Shown: positions 55,409-60,000 of the stretch, piece by piece
Position numbering within the stretch: position 1 is the first letter of the stretch
Layout of the letters: each line of letters starts with the position of its first letter
From: Neocallimastix lanati (nom. inval.)
Lineage: Eukaryota > Neocallimastigomycota > Neocallimastigomycetes > Neocallimastigales > Neocallimastigaceae
Direction of reading: 5' to 3'
Assembly: GCA_016946835.1 (NCBI GenBank)
Contig: JACVTC010000044.1
Span: 186,001 to 246,000 of the forward strand
Length of the DNA stretch: 60,000 bases
The notes under the pieces: model-generated
Told to the model about the DNA's origin: nothing
Seen by the model: the letters and a program-made list of their open reading frames with translations, nothing else
Database searches by the model: none
Translations under genes and position numbers: made by a program

Positions 55409-55417
55409 GAGGAGGAA
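55409..55417 (+). other. Polypurine tract of the Copia element
   Basis: GAGGAGGAA directly precedes TGTTAGAAAC, the expected start of the 3' LTR. The sequence and place are typical for Copia plus-strand priming. Confidence 0.75.
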
Positions 55418-55619
55418 TGTTAGAAACAAAATATTACTCAATCAAAATTATTAATCTTATATTTCATCCAATTATAAATCTAGAATATAATTATTATAAA
55501 TTTAATATATAAATATAAAAAGAACATAGAAAAAGAAAAGTTTTTCTATGCAATAAAAAATAATTCAAATAAATCATTATAATTAAAAAAAGAATATTTT
55601 TTAATTAAACTTTTATTCA
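55418..55619 (+). repeat. Putative 3' LTR of the Copia element, about 202 bp
   Basis: It starts TGTTAGAAAC after the purine tract. The end is placed at ...CTTTTATTCA (CA at 55618-55619) by the usual TG...CA rule; with no second LTR in the window to compare, the right edge is a guess. Inside are a TATA-like TATATAAATATAAAAAG (about 55506) and an AATAAA-type signal (about 55551). Confidence 0.55.
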
Positions 55620-56002
<383 letters not shown>

Positions 56003-56346
56003 AATTAAATAGTTTTATTCTATATTCATTTTTTTTATTTATATTTGCATTATGTTTTATTAAATATTATACTTTTTACTTTTTAGTACTTTCACGGACT
56101 TTAAATATATAGTGTTTTATCTGTTATATCTCTATATATTTAATACATTATAAATATTTTTCTAAAAATTTATATATATATATTTGTCCAAATTTTTACG
56201 TGCTATAGAAAATAGTATTTCGCCATATTTATTTTCTTTATTTATATCTGTTCCATGTTTCACTAAATATTCAACTAGATCATTATTTCTGTTTTCACAT
56301 GCACAAAATAAAGTTATTCCATGTTTATTTTCTTTATTTATATCTG
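56003..56346 (-). pseudogene. Ankyrin stub with two recognisable repeats
   Basis: On the minus strand, DINKENKHGITLFCACENRNNDLVEYLVKHG...DINKENKYGE is read with shifts, followed by decayed text ending in a KEYGIKPLNYS-like tail. Same place in the cassette as the other stubs but with a longer repeat part. Confidence 0.7.
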
Positions 56347-56770
56347 TATAAAATATTTATAAATTTCTTAAATGAAGTAATTCTATTAATAATGCTAATA
56401 AATGAAATATAATAAATATAAAAATTAATAAATAAATAACTAAACAATTTTAAAAAGATTTTTTTTAAAATAATTTAAAAATTATTTATTATTCAATTAT
56501 TTATTATTATTTATTATTTAATATAATTTATTATTTATTTATTATTATTGATTCAATTATTTATTTTTTAATATTATTTATTATTTATTTATTATTATTA
56601 TTTTAATTATTTATTATTTATTATTTCATTATTTCATTATTTATCATAGTGGTTAGTTATGTTTAATTATTAATAATAAAATACTTTTAAAATAACAATA
56701 AAATATAATAATAACAAAATAAAATATAAAAAAAAATGGAATTTAATAAAATAAAATAAAATAATATAAA

Positions 56771-56826
<56 letters not shown>

Positions 56827-57292
56827 CTGTATTATTATTATTTTCATATATATTTAATATAATATAAATAAAAAAAAATAAATATTAATATAAATTGTAT
56901 TATAATGATAAAATTAATAATCATTCAATTATTATAAATTTTTAAATATTATTATATTATGTAATAACTATTTATAAAAAAAAAAAAATTAAGAAAAGAA
57001 AATTAAAATATGACTTTTTTCCATACAAAAAAAAAAGTGATTAATTTATATTTAAATAAAATAATAGTTTTAAATTAGAGGATATAATAAATAAAATATA
57101 ATAATAATAATAATAAAAATAATGATAATAATAATAATAATATTGTTAATATTATTTATTAAATTATATATAATAAATTTATAATAGAGCTTTAAAACAT
57201 TATTATTATAAGAGTATGTTTCATGTTTTTTAAATATTCTACTAAATTTTATTTCTATTTTTATATGACTTATAAAATGGTGTTTCACTTTA
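56347..57292. other. 3' flank of the 830-aa gene
   Basis: TTATTTA units, TAGTGGTTAGTTATG at 56648, a run of about 48 A (56777-56824), the TCATTCAATTATTATAAATT words also seen at 43840, an AAT tract near 57095, then a decayed terminal ankyrin repeat ending KKHETYS. The SINE target sequence is altered here (TTAAATATTATTATATTATG). No gene is seen. Confidence 0.55.
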
Positions 57293-59785
57293 TTAATTTC
57301 CTTGATTTATATCTGCTCCATTTTTCAATAAGTATTCTATTAAATCTTTATTTCCACTATAGCATACAAATGATAATGGTGTTATTCCATTTTTATTTCC
57401 TTTATTTATATATGCTCCATTTTTCACTAAGTATTCTACTAAATCTTTATTTCCACTAAAGCATGCATATAATAATGGTGTTATTCCATTTTTATTTTCT
57501 TTATTTATATTTGCTCCTTTTTTTACTAAATATCCTAATAATTCTTTATTTCCACTATAGCATGCATCAATTAATGGTGTTCTTCCTTCTTCATTTTCTT
57601 TATCTATATCTGCTCCAAGATCTAATAAACATTCTACTAAATCTTTATTTCTGCTAAAGCATGCATTAATTAAAGGTGTTTTTCCATTTTTATTTTCTTT
57701 ATTTATATTTGCTCCATTTTTCACTAAGTATTCTACTAAATCTTTATTTCCACTATAGCATACAAATGATAATGGTGTTATTCCATTTTTATTTTCTTTA
57801 TTTATATTTGCTCCTTTTTTTACTAAATATCCTAATAATTCTTTATTTCCACTATAGCATGCATTAATTAATGGTGTTTTGCCATCTTTATTTTCTTTAT
57901 CTATATATGCTCCATGTTCTACTAAGTATTCTACTAAATCTTTATTTCCACTATAGCATTCATATAATAATGGTATTTCACCATCTTTATTTTCTTTATT
58001 TATATTTGCACCATGTTCCACTAAATATTCTAATAATTCTTTATTTCCATTTGTGCATGCATATAATAATGGTGTTCTTCCTTCTTCATTTTCTTTATCT
58101 ATATCTGCTCCAAGATCTACTAAACATTCTACTAAATCTTTATTTCCGCTAAAGCATGCATTAATTAAAGGTGTTTTACTATTTTTATTTTCTTTATTTA
58201 TATCTGCCCCAAGATCTAATAAACATTTCACTATATCTTTATTTCCTCTATCGCATGCGTATAATAATGGTGTTATTCCATTTTTATTTTCTTTATTTAT
58301 ATTTGCTCCTTTTTTTACTAAATATTCTAATAATTCTTTATTTCCACTATAGCATGCATTAATTAATGGTGTTTTGCCATCTTTATTTTCTTTATCTATA
58401 TCTGCTCCATGTTCTACTAAGTATTCTACTAAATCTTTATTTCCACTATAGCATTCATATAATAATGGTATTTCACCATCTTTATTTTCTTTATTTATAT
58501 TTGCACCATGTTCCACTAAATATTCTAATAATTCTTTATTTCCATTTGTGCATGCATATAATAATGGTGTTCTTCCTTCTTCATTTTCTTTATCTATATC
58601 TGCTCCAAGATCTACTAAACATTCTACTAAATCTTTATTTCCGCTAAAGCATGCATTAATTAAAGGTGTTTTACTATTTTTATTTTCTTTATTTATATCT
58701 GCCCCAAGATCTAATAAACATTTCACTATATCTTTATTTCCTCTATCGCATGCGTATAATAATGGTGTTATTCCATTTTTATTTTCTTTATTTATATTTG
58801 CTCCTTTTTTTACTAAATATTCTAATAATTCTTTATTTCCACTATAGCATCCATTAATTAATGGTGTTTTGCCATCTTCATTTTCTTTATCTATATCTGC
58901 TCCAAGATCTACTAAACATTCTACTAAATCTTTATTTCCGCTAAAGCATGCATATAATAATGGTGTTATTCCATTTTTATTTTCTTTATTTATATCTGCT
59001 TCATTTTTCAATAAGTATTCCACTAATTCTTTATTTCCACTAACGCATGAATATAATAATGGTGTTATTCCATTTTTATTTTCTTTATTTATATCTGCTT
59101 CATTTTTCAATAAGTATTCCACTAATTCTTTATTTTCACTAATGCATGAATATAATAATGGTGTTTCTCCAATTTTATTTTCTTTATTTATATATGCTCC
59201 ATTTTTCAATATGTATTCTACTAATTCTTTATTTCCACTAACGCATGCATATAATAATGGTGTTTCTCCAATTTTATTTTCTTTATTTATATCAGCTCCA
59301 TTTTTCAATAAGTATTCCACTAATTCTTTATTTCCACTTCTGCAGGCATCAAATAAAGGTATCTCATCATTCTCATAAACAATTTTATCTAAATCCACTT
59401 CATGTTCTACTAAAAATATTAATAAATTTTTATTCTTATTTTCAATTATATAATTATAAGAATTATCCTTTTTTTCATAATTTAATAAAAATTTATATTT
59501 ATCTTTAGAAATTACTTTATTTAAATCCATGATAGAAATAAAAGTTTTATTTTTATAGAGAAGAAGTAACCATTGAATAAATTCATTATCAAAAAATTTT
59601 GAAATATCAAAAATATGTTTTAATTTCTCCATATTGGAATTTTTTATTAATTCTTTTATTTCAGAAGAACTTATAAAATTATCATTTTTTTGATTATTTG
59701 TTTCAGTTTTTAACCTTTTAGATGTATGTCCATTATCATTATATTCTTTATATTTTATAACTCTCTTTTGTACATTGTTATTCAT
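57293..59785 (-). CDS. Ankyrin-repeat protein, 830 aa, about 21 repeats
   Basis: Residues 1-140 are the family N-terminal module (VQKRVIKYKEYNDNGHTSK, SSEIKELIKNSNMEKL, ISKFFDNEF, KNKTFIS), then 21 ankyrin repeats. This gene uses its own repeat flavour: TPLLYACVSG, KELVEYLLKNG, TPLINACFSG. A five-repeat block (495 bp) is present twice in tandem, nearly base-identical (about 57871-58362 and 58366-58857), with one visible residue change (HGAD to HGAY). The start lies in ACAAGTAATATGAATAA. It ends HGADINQGN like the 731-aa gene and the 49134 pseudogene, again with an out-of-frame last repeat downstream. Intracellular scaffold by family; no enzyme domain or signal. Confidence 0.92.
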   Translation of the reverse strand: MNNNVQKRVIKYKEYNDNGHTSKRLKTETNNQKNDNFISSSEIKELIKNSNMEKLKHIFDISKFFDNEFIQWLLLLYKNKTFISIMDLNKVISKDKYKFLLNYEKKDNSYNYIIENKNKNLLIFLVEHEVDLDKIVYENDEIPLFDACRSGNKELVEYLLKNGADINKENKIGETPLLYACVSGNKELVEYILKNGAYINKENKIGETPLLYSCISENKELVEYLLKNEADINKENKNGITPLLYSCVSGNKELVEYLLKNEADINKENKNGITPLLYACFSGNKDLVECLVDLGADIDKENEDGKTPLINGCYSGNKELLEYLVKKGANINKENKNGITPLLYACDRGNKDIVKCLLDLGADINKENKNSKTPLINACFSGNKDLVECLVDLGADIDKENEEGRTPLLYACTNGNKELLEYLVEHGANINKENKDGEIPLLYECYSGNKDLVEYLVEHGADIDKENKDGKTPLINACYSGNKELLEYLVKKGANINKENKNGITPLLYACDRGNKDIVKCLLDLGADINKENKNSKTPLINACFSGNKDLVECLVDLGADIDKENEEGRTPLLYACTNGNKELLEYLVEHGANINKENKDGEIPLLYECYSGNKDLVEYLVEHGAYIDKENKDGKTPLINACYSGNKELLGYLVKKGANINKENKNGITPLSFVCYSGNKDLVEYLVKNGANINKENKNGKTPLINACFSRNKDLVECLLDLGADIDKENEEGRTPLIDACYSGNKELLGYLVKKGANINKENKNGITPLLYACFSGNKDLVEYLVKNGAYINKGNKNGITPLSFVCYSGNKDLIEYLLKNGADINQGN
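57871..58857. repeat. Tandem 495-bp higher-order repeat (5 ankyrin units, twice)
   Basis: The two halves, 57871-58362 and 58366-58857, are offset by exactly 495 bases (5 x 99) and differ at only a few bases, including CTATATATGC versus CTATATCTGC. The sharp identity contrasts with the greater divergence between neighbouring 99-bp units, so a whole five-unit block was duplicated recently. Confidence 0.9.
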
Positions 59786-59965
59786 ATTACTTGTAATTGA
59801 TACTCTTGATAACTCTGTTTATTATTTATTTTTCTATTGTTTTCTAATTGAAAATTAATTTTTTTTTATTTTCAGTAAAAATAAATTAATATAAATAATG
59901 ATTATAAAGGCTATAATTTATTTAATAAATATATAATTATATTTTTTAATTTTATAAAATAAAAA

Positions 59966-59996
<31 letters not shown>

Positions 59997-60000
59997 TAAA
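59786..60000. other. 5' flank of the 830-aa gene, reaching the window end
   Basis: Conserved leader (GAAAACAATAGAAAAATAAATAA on the minus strand), then the A/T flank seen upstream of the other family members. The window ends inside an AAAAT tract. Confidence 0.55.

Larger units (their letters stand above)
53704..55619 (+). mobile_element. Truncated Ty1/Copia retrotransposon: RT, RNase H and 3' LTR
   Basis: The 3' half of a Copia element, GC-richer than its surroundings. It holds the end of the polyprotein (reverse transcriptase, RNase H), a purine tract and a single putative LTR. The gag, protease and integrase regions and the 5' LTR are missing. The coding part carries stops and shifts, so it is not autonomous. 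It lies in the opposite direction to the ankyrin array and replaces the 5' end of an ankyrin gene. Confidence 0.85.

Overview
The window is extremely A+T-rich eukaryotic DNA, with long A/T homopolymers, AAT and AAATAAT microsatellites, one clear GT-AG intron and decayed transposons. It is dominated by ankyrin-repeat genes made of 99-bp units (33 residues each). The composition, the ankyrin expansion, the FLYWCH/MULE-like remnant and the Copia remnant fit an anaerobic gut fungus (Neocallimastigomycota). This is an inference from style, not from a marker gene. Dictyostelium is less likely because the proteins lack poly-N/poly-Q tracts. No rRNA, complete tRNA or housekeeping gene was seen.

Layout. 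1-6.8 kb: a plus-strand array of one partial ankyrin gene, one intact gene (608 aa), one frameshifted gene and a stub. 7.9-10.4 kb (minus): two long reading frames joined in frame by a 111-bp GTAAGT...AG intron. Together they predict a 782-residue protein with ankyrin repeats followed by a trypsin-like protease domain, the only gene here of another kind. 10.4-18.7 kb: a graveyard holding a 1.1-kb AAATAAT satellite, two ankyrin gene remnants, a decayed FLYWCH/MULE-type transposase, and an unrecognised decayed gene in a less AT-rich island. 18.7-60 kb: a minus-strand head-to-tail array with intact genes of 1746, 2125, 731 and 830 residues, one gene with a single homopolymer frameshift, several pseudogenes, and repeated stubs upstream of the genes. 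A truncated Copia retrotransposon lies at 53.7-55.6 kb. A 417-bp tRNA-derived, SINE-like insertion lies at 43.9-44.3 kb, and an empty paralogous site dates it after a 4.9-kb duplication.

Ankyrin genes. Most start with a shared module of about 140 residues: a basic leader with SKRLK-like residues, then a hydrophobic/charged segment around SSEIKEL and ISKFYDNEF. It is followed by 14 to about 60 nearly identical ankyrin repeats. No signal peptide or transmembrane segment is evident, so these look like intracellular (possibly nuclear) binding proteins. Flanks of roughly 1 kb are also conserved, so whole gene-plus-flank cassettes have been amplified. Decay occurs by homopolymer slippage, microhomology deletion and loss of gene ends.

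Long reading frames antisense to the ankyrin arrays, and those through the AAATAAT satellite, are codon-usage artefacts and are not annotated as genes.
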